From Turritopsis dohrnii (Eukaryota > Cnidaria > Hydrozoa > Anthoathecata > Oceaniidae): a stretch of DNA of 64,000 nt. Under the pieces are notes generated by a model. The model ran no database searches. It was not told the origin of the DNA and worked only from the letters and a program-made list of their open reading frames with translations. The stretch lies in the NCBI GenBank assembly GCA_027922465.2, contig BQMF02000038.1, positions 248,001 to 312,000 of the forward strand. The letters run 5' to 3'. Shown here one piece after another: positions 1 through 11,322 of this stretch; the stretch's first letter is position 1, and each line of letters begins with the position of its first letter. The translations under genes were made by a program, and so were the position numbers.

Positions 1-1481
1 TTGAAATAATGGTTCAAAATCAATTACGTATTTGTTCTTGCAAAATGAACGAAAAACGGAAGTTGAATGATTTGCATGATTTTGAATGAAATTATTTACT
101 TAAGAATTTGACTACACCAATAATGGGTATGGTCAAACAATTGAGAGTTATACTTTATGAAATATGAAAAATATCAATGTGAATTCTTCTTCAAACTTTC
201 AAAGTAAATCAAAGGAAACATCAGACAGCATGTGAATTGCAGAAGTTAATTTTGCTATTCCCATTGATATTGAGTAACTTATTTTCAACTGGTGATAAAG
301 TGTCGATGTTAATCCTGCAGTTCCATAACGTAATTCAATAATTCGTTGCCCATGTTTTTAGCAAAAATGACCTAAAGACATTTGAATTGGAGGAACGCAT
401 GAAATCATTTCCAGAACGTAAAGTGAAACCAAAAGCACACTTTCTGTTACGTCATCCGTTAAGGTGTGAGTAAGGGAAAAAAACGTGTTTTTGTTTTTTA
501 ATTAATCCTTTTCATAGGAATATGTTTATATCATATGATACATTTTTCGAAAGCTTATTCATATTTCTAAAAGCTCGTGTTGAAAATTTTGAGGTAAATT
601 AAAACTTCTTAATTTTAGAGTGAGTCAAAGAAAATGCACCTTGTTGTACAAACGTAGCTCCATTTACAAAATGAGTTCAGTTTGATTAATGTGTTTTACA
701 CTTTTGTAATCTCAAGACATAGAGTGAAGAACGCATTTTTTGCCGCTGTGTTAACTGTTTGCATTGAAACATTCTATGTGAAATTGTTAGTATCTTTGTA
801 ATTAATGATATACTTCATTTATTTTGACTGTGATAATTATATCAATGGATTTATTAGTGGATTTTCATTCACTTGGTATTTACAAGTAACATTCAAAACA
901 ATTCTTTATGTCGAGACATTATGTGAATGTATAAGCGTATATATGAAGCATACTTGTATATTTTGTGGGTGCATTGCTTTTTGTGAAATCAGCCATGAAG
1001 ATAATAAAAGAACAAAGAATTCATTACCGTACCTTGAACTAAGATATCAAGGTTGGCCGTGATAGTTTTCTGCCATAAAACTACTCACAGCCCACATTGG
1101 CTTTCCACAAAATCACAGTAGCATAATGTAACAAATGAAGCCATAAAGAAAGAAAAATATAAAGAAGAAACGATGACTCGTCACTTTCTCTGATACAACC
1201 TCACTTAACGTTAAATAAAATCACTTGTCCAACACACTTTACTTACGTTACATGTTATATAATGTCATTATAATTTGCATTCTTCTATTCCTGTAAATCC
1301 GACAGTTGTTTGTAAATGATATGCCAGCTCGTTTGCAAATCTTTGCTTCCATTACAGTATTTAGCTAGATAGTATCAGAAAGTAGGATGCAGTATCCACC
1401 TCATGTTTAATCTTTATAAGCTTTACTGAGATATTTTGACTGAGGATTGACACAAACGCTTGTATCATTAAGATAAAAAAC
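1..1481. other. AT-rich stretch, no gene seen
   Basis: I find no recognisable protein, splice-supported exon or RNA gene here. Short open frames (for example 805-1062) have no recognisable motif and look like chance. Confidence 0.5.
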
Positions 1482-1678
1482 TAGAGTAATATTATAGTAC
1501 ATCAGCCAAAAAATCAATTAAATAAATTTAAAAACACAGATATATTTTTTTTATATAAAAACTAGCACGAAGCTTTTCATTCACTTGACAATGTAACTCG
1601 GTTACGAAAAGCTTCGTGCTAGTTTTTATATAAAAAAAATATATCTGTGTTTTTAAATTTATTTAATAGAGTAATATT
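1482..1678. repeat. Perfect 62-bp inverted repeat (hairpin) inside 12-bp direct repeats
   Basis: Bases 1517-1578 are the exact reverse complement of 1606-1667, with a 27-base spacer. I checked every position, including the run of eight T against eight A. The 12-mer tagagtaatatt occurs at 1482-1493 and again at 1667-1678, bracketing the structure. This fits either a small foldback insertion with a target duplication or a template-switch event during replication. Perfect arm identity in AT-rich non-coding DNA implies a recent origin. Confidence 0.9.
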
Positions 1679-2097
1679 GTTTAAATTTTCTTACCATAAA
1701 ACTATCCTATTTCATAAAGAATTAAACGATAAGTTACTTATTTGATTAGGCTAAAAGGTATTGTTGTTAATTACAGGAATCTAAGTACAATTACTAGTAT
1801 TATTGGCACAAATGAGTCGGTTGACGTTATTCGAGGTTTGTAGTAAAATCATTACAGGCTACACGAGTAAGTATAGAAATTACCGACATTATTCCTTTAA
1901 ATATTTTCCCTTGATCTTCCGTAAATATTTTTAAAAAACAGAGGGTGCAAAATGCTGTAAATTGTTGTGTTCAGTCAAAGTTTTAACGATGTTAGGTTTT
2001 ATTATTATGTGGCTACCTGATAGTCCTTGAAAGGTTACCTGGTGAAGATCTTCATTTGTTTGGAATAATTATGGCTTATTTCAATCTTCAAAGCGTT

Positions 2098-2284
2098 TAC
2101 TACATTTCATGTAGGTTTACTACATTTGTCGGAGTTGCTACATTTGTCGATGATTTTTACTACATTTACTGTTACTACATTTGTCGTTGATTTTTACTAC
2201 ATTTGTCGGAGTTACTACATTTGTCGTAGAAAACTTACTGAATTTGTCGGAGTTATACATTTGTCGGAGTTACTAAATTTGCTG
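2098..2284 (+). repeat. Degenerate tandem repeat, core tactacatttgtcggagt
   Basis: About ten imperfect copies of a unit built on ctacatttgtcg, of variable length (roughly 18-25 bases), lie in a row. Some copies have lost the tcgg part. It is a minisatellite-like tract with no open frame through it. Confidence 0.8.
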
Positions 2285-2867
2285 GTGTAGCAGATTTCCC
2301 TAACTCTGTTCCGTCAAATTTAATTTCTTGTTTAATTTATTCCAAATAGAACAGCCCTAAAGGGCGGTAACTCAGCCGATACAACAGTTATAGTTGCCAT
2401 TAAATTGTACTCAATGTTACATTATAGGCAAGCCCTTTGAGATGACGCTAATAGTATGAGCCTAATACGAAGCGAAGAAGACTAAATAAATTGCAGAAGT
2501 AAATCTAACATAAATTATGTAAAGTTATTATGGATTGAAGACTTTTACAATTGCATTGATTCCAGCACCATTAAATTTATTACAATCAAATGAGTTAAAA
2601 TAGGTCAAACTTGCTTAAAAACTGAAGAACTTTTCAAATCTGCAAAAGTGACTGCCAAATTGTTCTTTGTGCAAACCTTCCAAATTTTGCCAGAAATGCG
2701 AATTGGTAACTTCTTTAAGTAAACATGGAATTGTTCATAACTTGGATTAGTAGGAGGAGAAACTTGGGCATTTTCAAAGATTTTAATCCATGACAATATA
2801 AAAATTATATTGTATAATTTAATTCAACATAACATACAATGTAAAAATCTATTTCTGCTAAACCTAC

Positions 2868-3032
2868 CAGTGGCAGATCCAAACGTAAGTCGCAACTTGC
2901 GCAAGAGAGTGTTAGCAATTCAAACATAACAGAAAAACATTCAAACAATCCCATTGGTAATATAAACTGAAGTGACAAATTATGTTAATGCGCTTCTCCA
3001 CAAGTTGCGCCTGCACTCTAGATCCGCCACTG
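2868..3032. mobile_element. Small hAT-like MITE (165 bp)
   Basis: The left end reads cagtggcagatcc and continues to gtcgcaacttgcgc. The right end, on the reverse strand, reads cagtggcggatct and continues to ggcgcaacttg. CAGTGGCGGATC-type termini are usual for hAT elements. There is no coding capacity. I could not find a matching 8-bp target duplication, so the copy is probably old. Confidence 0.7.
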
Positions 3033-3223
3033 ACTGCATATTACCACTTCAATCTTTTCATGTAGTTTATAATTAAAGCAATTGTGCACGAAAAGACAAA
3101 TGACACAATAAAACTTTTTTAGGATCCATATTACAATGTTCTTTTCAAACACGTTTTATTGTGTCCTAGCACATATTACACTCCAAATTTTCAAATTACA
3201 CGTATGTATATTGGTTGGGTTCT

Positions 3224-3418
3224 AATTATCATCCAAAGATTTTTTTTCCTGACATTGTATATATCCCAAACTTAATCATTGTGCCTGCATCCAGTGGTTT
3301 GCAGTAGAAAAAATCTTGGTTATTTTGAACGTTTTCTAATGTAAATTTAACACTAATCATTCCCACGCAGTGGTAACTTGATCGAGCATGTACAGTGACT
3401 AATTCGAGTCTGGAATTC
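3224..3418 (-). CDS. Candidate terminal exon of an unknown gene
   Basis: On the minus strand a plausible acceptor (gtaatttag) is followed by an open frame of about 63 codons ending in a stop. It contains the segments LELVTVHARSSYHC and FYCKPLDAGTMIKFGIY. A second minus-strand frame at 2605-2796, beginning VSPPTNPSYEQF after an AG, could be another exon of the same or a different transcript, with the hAT-like MITE between them. I do not recognise the family. Either frame could be chance. Confidence 0.22.
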
Positions 3419-3784
3419 ACTAAATTACTCCCTTCTTTAATTTATTAAATTTAATCTCAACCACTTTTCAATTCACTATGACATTTCGGAGCCAGAAAGA
3501 CAGTTATATTAAATATAATCGTTCGCCAATATCTTGCGCATTATGTTTATACTTTCAGTTATTATATCAGAATGTAGACAGTTTGGGTCAATTCAGTCAC
3601 AAGTGAAGTAATTTTGTGCTTTCAATGACAATTTCACTTGTTTACTTTTTTTCAATATCTTCAACTTCCAGTGTAATGTTTATTAAATAAAATGAGCATG
3701 TTTCATGGATTTATTACGTATTTACCAGTAATGTTGATACTACATACATTTCTGTTGTGATATTGAAAGTTTTTCACCCCAGTG

Positions 3785-3945
3785 GGCACAAGACGTCATG
3801 ATGACGTCCTGAATTGGTCATATTAAGGTCGCGACGTCTGGATGACCAATCCGTGACGTCGCATAATGTCACGAACTATGACGTCAGAGGACTGACGTCT
3901 TATGGACGTCGCAGCGACTACTTCTCCAATGGACGTCATTTTCAG
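3785..3945. repeat. Left subterminal array of GACGTC palindromes
   Basis: Eight copies of the 6-bp palindrome GACGTC occur within about 160 bases just inside the left TIR of element 1. Such subterminal motif arrays are typical transposase-binding regions in CACTA-type elements. TGACGTCA, present among them, is also a CREB/ATF-type site, so host factor binding is conceivable. Confidence 0.85.
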
Positions 3946-4392
3946 GACCAAAATATGACATTTACCGAAAACTCACCAAGATTTTTCTTCCAGGAGATAG
4001 CTATACAAATCACATTTAAAGTGTGTTGAAAACGTGAAAAAGCATGGTTATTGTACATAAGGCGCGGTTCCTTGAATAACCATAATGTACATAAAAAAGC
4101 GTACCACGAAGTTAAAGGCGGCGATTTGTGTAGCTAATTTACCGAACGCCTGCTGTATCCACTTTGTAAATTCTTAGCGCGGGAAAACTCAAAGTGTGTT
4201 GTGTGGTTGTGTTGGAGATGGAGTTGCAAGCCTGTATATCAATTGGTAACTTCTCTGTTTCACCTGTGATTTAATAATAGGATTATAAAATTTCTTAATT
4301 ATTTAATGGTATGGTAGAATTTCTTTATTATATTCTTGCATCGATCCTGCTTTTGTAGCTACATATATACTAGTAATTAGTAGTAAGTAGAA

Positions 4393-4950
4393 TTATATTT
4401 ATTTATCATCACATGGTGGGAGACCACCCTAATAGCACAAGGCTAATCAGGAGGGGGCCACCCAACAAAAAAGAATTTGCAAGTTTCGTGAGACTATGCC
4501 AAGACAAACAAACAAAAAACAAACAAAAACAAGGAAACAAATAAACCAAAAAAGAACCAATCCAAAAAAGCAAATAAATGTAAGTGAAAAATAATGATAA
4601 AAAAATTATATATAACGTTCTATGTATATTTTCCTAGATAGTGTGAGTATGTCAGTGATTTTAGTTTGGAGATAGACAAGTCAACAAGCCTAACAGAAGG
4701 AAATTTTAGCTGAAGGTTATTCCACTGTTGAATTGAAAGTCGAGTCAGGGAATTTAAGCCAAAGGTTTTAGTATTGACATTAGATCGATTTAGAAGGCCT
4801 AAAGTACTTCCTCTTGTTTCAATAGAGTGACAAATTTCATTAAAATTTATGGTTTGCAGAGTGTCTACGGGCAGTTTGCCATTTAAATATTGATGTACAT
4901 AAAGAATATGCAAGACCTCAACTTGATCAAAAATTTTATATACTTATGTA
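4393..4950 (-). mobile_element. 3' end of a LINE (L2/CR1-like), inserted in element 1
   Basis: On the minus strand an open frame (about 4935 down to 4620) carries the C-terminal tail typical of LINE reverse-transcriptase proteins: a segment IFDQVEVLHILYVHQYLNG, then ETRGSTLG, a WNNL motif near the end, and a Lys/Ser-rich finish. It is followed by a 3' untranslated part ending in gatgataaataaata, a usual L2/CR1-like terminus. The catalytic RT core is absent, so this is a 5'-truncated insertion. It lies between the left TIR and the transposase gene of element 1. Confidence 0.65.
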
Positions 4951-5174
4951 CTTAAAAAATAGTAACAGAAACTCACTATTTCTTAACCCAAATACAGATG
5001 AAATTTATTACTACTTCTACCAGTTTCTTGATATGAACATGTTAACAGTGATGGACTACTGGTAAAATTTCTGCTGCTATCAGGCCCTATATATAAGAAT
5101 ACACTGCCCCTGATTATTATCTTAGATATATTTTAACTAATATTTTTACTTTTTTAACCTAAAAAAGCATCTAT

Positions 5175-6230
5175 ATGTATCAACGTCAATGGAGAAGACG
5201 ACTGTTAACAGAGAGATGGCTCTTACAATCTGATGTTGAACATGATGATGTTGAGAGAGTCGGTGAAAGCAAAGAAAATAATGATCTTGATCAGGAGGCT
5301 AACATTGGTTCAAATTCATTCATTGATTGTGATTCAAATGTTGAGGAATTGAGCAACCACTGGTTATCAAGCGATTCTGATGATGAGTTAGACTTTAATC
5401 ACAATAAATCTGATGATAATTTTGCTCAATGTCTTGCTGAATGGGCAACTCAAAACTCAATTACGCGCAATGCCTTAACCTCTCTTCTGTCAATTCTACG
5501 TGAGTATGGGCATGATGATATTCCGAAAGATGGTAGAACACTCTTGAAAACCCCAAGAGAAATTGAAACAATAAAAAAATGTTCTGGAGACTACATTTAC
5601 TTTGGTATTGAGAAAACCATTAGAAGCAAAATTACCCTCAATGATATCCAAGGGCTGCAGGAGATAAGGTTATCAGTAAATGTTGATGGATTGCCTTTAT
5701 TTAAATCTTCAGGAAAACAAGTTTGGCCTATTTTAGGTTTATTGTTAGATACAAATACTAATCCATTTATGATAGCCTGTTTTTATGGTGAAAACAAACC
5801 AAAGGATAGTGATGAGTTCCTTAAAGATTTTGTAAATGAGTATTTGGAATTACAAGCCAATCATGGAATCGTTATTGGAGGGGCAAATGTTCCAGTAACT
5901 ATTGTGGCATTTCTGTGTGACGCACAAGCTCGTCAATTCCTAAAGGGAATTAAGAGCCATAATGGTTACAATGCTTGTGAACGGTGTCAAATAAAAGGTG
6001 AAAGCATTGATAGTAGGATGGTATTTTCAGAAACTGACTGCTTACTTAGAACAGAAGAAGAATTTAGGAGGCATGCGTATGTTGATCATCAAACTACAGA
6101 AAGTCCACTCTTGCGCATAACAGAAATTTCGCTAACTAAAGATTTTGCTTTAGACTATCTTCATCTGGTTTGTCTAGGAGTCGTGAGACGAATACTCATC
6201 TTCGAATACTCATCTTTTGCACAATGTTGA
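5175..6230 (+). pseudogene. Truncated DDE-type transposase of element 1
   Basis: The 351-residue frame has an acidic N-terminal part (residues 20-90), then blocks seen in a family of animal transposases related to plant tnp2 (EnSpm/CACTA): TLLKTPREI (123-130), VDGLPLFKSSGKQVWPILG (170-188, with D171), LCDAQARQFLKGIKSHNGY (248-265, with D249), CERC (268-271) and LDYLHLVCLGVVRR (326-339). The family normally runs on for several hundred residues after this last block. Here it breaks into a short duplicated stretch (gaatactcatctt, twice) and stops, so the C-terminal catalytic region is missing. The first ATG near the acidic region is taken as start because a typical WRR-rich opening follows it. 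The copy is probably inactive. Confidence 0.65.
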
Positions 6231-6666
6231 CCATAGTTAAAAGACGCTTCCTTATTGTATATATCAAGTAGAATAATAACCCCTTTATGTTAGCATTGAC
6301 TGTGAAGAGTCTACTCCAAAGAACAAAACAAAAACATCAGGTACTAGTATGATACACATGATTATGTTTTGGAACATTTTCAGAGCTTTTGTTCTTATCA
6401 AAGTTTTTTTCTTCAGTTTCATCAAAACCAGCTCTCCCAACTCCGCCTTGTCAATCAGAGTCTGTTCCAAGAAAATCAGGTTGAATATTAAATCCCTTAA
6501 ACTTATTAATTTTCGCGAAGATTTGATTTCGCAATTGTTTTTGGAAAATTCGTGAAATTACATACTGTTGAATTATGTCGATATAAAAAAAATCGTGAAA
6601 TTAGATACAGTTGAAAAAGTTATGTTTTGAAACAGTCAAATGACATAAGAAATACTATTATTTCAG

Positions 6667-8274
6667 GTCTGGATGGTGCGGCAAATGATTGTGAGTGATA
6701 TCTCCTTGATTTTGCATTTAATTTTTACTGAATTGCTTTATTTTGATTTATTTTGTATTTTTCAGCATTAATTTCATTTAAAAAATCCAGTTCAAAAAGG
6801 TTAGGATTGGAAGAATTACCGACTCAGCAAGAAACAACAAAACGAAAAAGAAATCCTGGCTATGATGAGAATTTCATGTTTGAATCTAGTATGTATTATA
6901 GATAGATCAAACTTATTGTAATTGTGTCAAGATTTTAAATAGTAAGATTAAATTTAGGTGCTGAAGAATCCTCCTCATCCCTGGAGCATACTGTAGGAGG
7001 TACATACTGTAAATCAGCAAAGTCTCCGGCAAAGAAGAAAAGAAATGGTGCAGAATATAACAAATCCATGTACCCATTATCTGAATCTGGTATGTGTATA
7101 GCATTATGGTCATGAAAATTCTATCAAACTTCAATTACTTTAATTACATTTAATGTTTCCCAATTAGACTTCCAGCGTAAAGTTCTTTCTGGTTTATCAG
7201 AAATAACTTCCTTTTTGAAATCAAATGCACTCCATGGTGATTCTTCACTGATAACAAAACGCAGTGAAACTGTGGAAGAGTTAGAACAGTTTGATGAGGA
7301 GTTGCAGGAGAAGGAGAAATACGTTGAAGTTGTGAGTAAAATCATTGACCTAAACATTTGCCACTGCAAAAAGACTTTATACCATATGATTGATGTTTGA
7401 TATAATAATTTAGGTGAAAAGACTATCAACCATTGGCGGAAAAGACATTAGGGAAAACGCGAGGAACATTTTATCAATGTAAGCTCAGATTATACATTTG
7501 TGTACAGTCGATAATAAGCTATTAAATAATAAACGCCTCACTAAACCTATCGAGTGAGATGTGTTATCGATCGATGTCAAGTTAAAAGGAAAAGATTTTT
7601 AGTATTCAATAGGCCTTCCCGAATTTCTGTTAAAACACCTTGCTAATCAAGTTTCGCCTCGTTGCTACGTTTTCTATTGTTTTAATAATTACAAATATCT
7701 ATTAGTACTTAGTAATTTCCATTTATTATTTCTATTCCACAGTGGGATAATTAAAAATACTTATACTTAGTGACTTAGCCATAGCGCAGTGTTTAAACAG
7801 AAATTCGGGAAAGGTCTATATTTTTTTTTCTCGTTTTCGTTACAATAATCCTTATATTCTTTTGTAAATACCTTTCCTTTTTTGTATTTTTACGTCACTT
7901 TCTTTTTAGACTAACTACCGATGAAGTATTGTCCTGTTATAGTATGTACGGCAAGAAAGGAAAGAGGGAGTTTGGGACTACAAAACTTTTTGCAGCTGTT
8001 TCTGGTTAGCCAATATTAAAGATTTTTTTATTTAACCATTTAAGGGTTTTCCTCAACAGTGTTCCTATCATAGGGCTTTTAAGCTTCAGTGCCAATTAAT
8101 CGGGGTTTTCTTATTTAATGACTGCAGCTTACATTTAGTGATTTATCCATACCTAAATTTTGTTTAGATGCTATCCTCGTGAGTAAAAAGGATGCAACAG
8201 CAACCAAAGTGAAACGGTGTATGGTTGATGTCCTCAAACATGCGCCAGAACGTGTGAAAAAGAATAACGTGTGA
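6667..8274 (+). CDS. Second gene of element 1: seven-exon DUF4806-like protein
   Basis: Seven exons can be joined by GT-AG introns with every junction in frame: 6667-6690, 6766-6888, 6958-7089, 7168-7331, 7414-7478, 7910-8004 and 8168-8274 (stop). They give 235 residues plus an unidentified upstream start. The first part is Ser/Lys-rich and basic (KRKRNPGYDENF, SPAKKKRNGAEYN), like a nuclear DNA-binding or nuclear-localisation region. A middle exon is acidic and coiled-coil-like (VEELEQFDEELQEKEKY). The last two exons hold LLSCYSMYGKKGKREFG-type residues and DVLKHAPERVKK, which resemble the DUF4806 domain. By analogy with the TnpA/TnpD pair of plant CACTA elements it may be a regulatory or DNA-binding partner of the transposase; that role is inferred. 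The last exon is conserved in element 2 (ends 21751). Confidence 0.6.
7610..7818. mobile_element. MITE family A, copy 1 (209 bp), in an intron of the DUF4806-like gene
   Basis: The ends are inverted repeats: taggccttcccgaatttctg on the left and the reverse of gaaattcgggaaaggtcta on the right, continuing into gttTaaAc. A second copy at 46340-46574 has the same ends. It carries no coding capacity. It lies wholly inside the 7479-7909 intron, so splicing of the host element's gene is not obviously disrupted. Confidence 0.8.
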
Positions 8275-9245
8275 AAAAGACTGTATACCTAATGAAGTCA
8301 ATGAATGACAATTGAGCATTCGCGTTACCTTGTTTATTCTTTGACAATTAGGTTTATTGTTAACGATTGTACTCTTTTGTGCTTAATTGTAGGGGGTGAG
8401 GGGGTCGAATAAGCAGGAGGGTAGGTATTCTGGGGGAGAACCACAAAACGAGGGAGGAGGGTCAAAAAAAAATGGCCTAAGGGAACATTCAAATATTTTA
8501 CTTAATATTGCCAGGGAGTTGAAAATAAATTTTTGTAACTTTGTAAATTGTGATACTTCATACGTGCATTGCAAATCTCACTGTCAAATTAAGCACGATA
8601 TGAGTATGATAAGTACCGATATTTAGACTATATTTATATTTATTTACTTATGGTAAAATTTTTGTCTTTTCTTAATTTTACTTGGCAGCTTAAATTCAAG
8701 AAGAAATAGTCGTTCGTACATAGTTTGTTAAGCCTATAAGCTACCTGTGTTTTTAAAAGGATTCCCTTACATGTAATTAGCCAGAACACTAGTTGTAATG
8801 CTTTTGAAAGAGTTAGGTAATGTAAACAAGAGACAAACGACAATCTAAGAAATATTTTTCTCCCGTACTTTGGCAAAAGGAAGCAAGTAACTTTTCCGTA
8901 ATTTTGAGAAAAACAGGAATATATATGCTTGAAAAGGTTAGCCTTCAAGTTCTATGTAAAGTGTAGTTAGTCAACTAGTATTAAAGACGCGCAGCTTCCT
9001 CAAACGCCAAAATCTCATTTTGTCACACTTCCTTTTTGCCAAAGTAGGGTAGTTTTATAATTTTAAAATTATAAGTTAAAATTTTTATATAGTTCCTAAA
9101 ACAATTTGTAATTTCCATTGTATTTATGTTTAATTATTTTGTCAAGATATTCGATTTTACTTACTTGATCTGTAGTTGTGTGTGCTGCTAACTCTGTTGA
9201 CTGACATTTAATTTCCCGGGCCGTTCTCAAAATCTTGTTTGAGCT
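8275..9245. other. 3' part of element 1, no gene seen
   Basis: This stretch lies after the stop codon of the DUF4806-like gene and before the right GACGTC array. It contains a G-rich patch (8390-8470) and AT-rich DNA. Open frames on both strands (8396-8626, 8640-8948) show no recognisable motif. Confidence 0.5.
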
Positions 9246-9550
9246 TGACGTCTTAGCGACGTTTCCCTGACTTTCCTTAATGTCATATAAGCGCTGTATT
9301 CCGACTTTAGACGTCTTGATGACGTCCTAACGACGTGCCTGTGACTAATATATGTCATGAATAGCTCTCATAATCACGACGTTTTGATGACGTTATAACG
9401 ACGTCTTAATGATGACGTCTTAATGTCGTCATATAGACGTCACCAGATGACGGTCGTCGTACATTTCATCTGTGACCAACTACCGACGTCTTGGTGACCT
9501 CAATGTTGGTCACGTCTAGACGTTTAAATGACGTCATCATGACGTCTTTG
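9246..9550. repeat. Right subterminal array of GACGTC palindromes
   Basis: About nine exact GACGTC motifs plus several one-base variants (gacgtt, gacgtg) occur in 300 bases just inside the right TIR of element 1, mirroring the left array at 3785-3945. Confidence 0.85.
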
Positions 9551-9561
9551 TGCCCGGTGGG

Positions 9562-11322
9562 ACAGCACAGTTTTGTCTACTGTCAATCCTTCATCTTCTT
9601 TTTCAAGAACTTTTCCCACAGTCAACTAAACATAAATATTGTCTACAATGAAAGTTCTCATGATAATATTTCCATGGCAGTAGTAGATAAAGACAGGACA
9701 GAAGTCTTAAAATTCTTCTTGAAAAGTTACTTCTACAACTTCCTCAAAATATAAGCGAATCTAAAACAAGAGGCCCTGGGCCTTAAGGTCAGCGCGAACT
9801 GTCTGTTCAAAAATCTAAAGATCATGAGCACTTTACAAAAAAATGACTAGCATTCTAAAATAAATGGACTAGTACCTGGTATTTTTTCTAACGGAAGTCG
9901 CCTTTACTAAATCTTAAGAAAAACGTTATAAAAGAAAACTTTGTGTTTCCATAGCAATTAAATCCTTTTCCTTATTAGTCGACAGATTTTTGTGACAGCA
10001 TATAAACTACATACAGTAATACGATACGCATGAACAGAAATCATATGGGCAGAAAAAACTACAGCAAATTTGATACTTTATTTGGTTTTATTTAAGATTC
10101 AAATTTCAGTTTTACAAGTTAGACCTTGCAGCTTCACGTTCTTACAGGATAGCGTGTTTGGTTAAACACGCAGGTGAACTTTCGTTTCTACAAACTAAGT
10201 GGTCCTCAGATGAGGTTACATGAAGTTCCAATGCCAAGCAGTTGCTGATTACTAAAAATAAAAGTGTAAAAGTTATAAATAACTGCACAACGCACCAATT
10301 AATTGTAATTTATTCCATTTCACAAAATTCAGATCTTATAGAAACTTCAATTACAGGATCATAATTTTAACTCTTATATTATACCTGAAGGGAAAATAGT
10401 TACTACTGAATTTCTCAATTTCATGGTGGCAGTTCAGTGTCTAATTGTAAGATTTTACCTAGGTGTCATGCCGGACCATTCCTGCACCATCATTGCTTTT
10501 AAAATTTTTGGTGACTAGAAGGAAATTTTAATGGCCCAATATTCAATAACACTCTACATATTCATTAAGCTTAGAAGTGCTTACAAAATAGAAAAAAAGA
10601 TCTGAAATTGTCACTGTGTGTGGCTTTTTTTAAAATTTACGGCCAAAATCTTCTTAATTGTGGTCATATATCTGCAATCTTTTAAATCCAAGGTTAACCG
10701 CCAGCTTGCTCTGTCTTTATAACTCTTATTCCTTTTCTCATCCCTCTCATTTGTCTTTATAACTGTTCTTCCTTTTCTCATCTTGTAGCTTTCTGCCTTG
10801 TAGTGGCTTCGGCCTTGCAGGAAGCAACTCGTTTAAAAAAAAAAGAAAGAAAAGAAAGGGTATCAGTGCTGTAAGTACTTTAAACTTTAAATATAGGAGC
10901 GCAGAACAGTCGTTTTACTTGGAAGATCTTAAACCCATCAAAAATAAAAACACACGCTGTGTGTGGCTTTTTTCACTCTATAAAATATATTGTATCGATT
11001 GAAGATGCAATATATATGTAATGTGGTTCCCTGTGATGAAAAATCTAACATCGACCCATGTTCAGCATGCGTCCAGCTCACGAAAAATAAAATGAAGAAT
11101 TGGCTATGATAAGTTTGCCCATGTTGTAGAGTATTGAATATAACTGGTAATAATTTTTACCAGTTTTAGTCAATGTGAGTTGAACCGAGAGAGAGGATTA
11201 GTCAATTAAATATTTACCAACTATTTACCTAATCATAATGAAAATTTTTACCCTGGAGACGCGAATTATAAACAAACATCGCAACACTTAAAATGCCCTA
11301 CTATTGACCGAAAACTATTTTT
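9562..11322. other. No gene seen; one arm of a distant inverted repeat
   Basis: No supported coding region. Bases 10615-10680 (gtgtgtggc, then ccaaaatcttcttaat and tggtcatata) are matched in inverted orientation by 15097-15156, about 4.4 kb away. The pair may be the eroded ends of a composite repeat spanning 10.6-15.2 kb. Confidence 0.5.

Larger units (their letters stand above)
3778..9561 (+). mobile_element. Two-gene TIR transposon with GACGTC arrays (element 1)
   Basis: The left end reads CCCAGTGGGCACAAGACGTC and continues ATGATGACGTC. The right end, reverse complemented, reads CCCACCGGGCACAAAGACGTC and continues ATGATGACGTC, so the terminal inverted repeats match over about 33 bases. The dinucleotide AC lies directly outside both ends and may be a 2-bp target duplication. 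Inside are a truncated transposase (5175-6230), a seven-exon second gene (6667-8274), a LINE tail (about 4393-4950) and a MITE (7610-7818). Eight GACGTC motifs lie under the left end and about nine under the right. The transposase layout suggests the EnSpm/CACTA group (tnp2 type), but the ends are not a clean CACTA, so this assignment is an inference. Confidence 0.75.

Noticed and set aside
1015..1065. Palindrome-like ccttgaactaagatatcaagg at about 1031
   Set aside because: Short and isolated; expected by chance in AT-rich DNA of this length.
3785..3945. CRISPR-like regular repeats (GACGTC)
   Set aside because: Six-base palindromes at irregular spacing, in a eukaryotic transposon end; no repeat-spacer structure.
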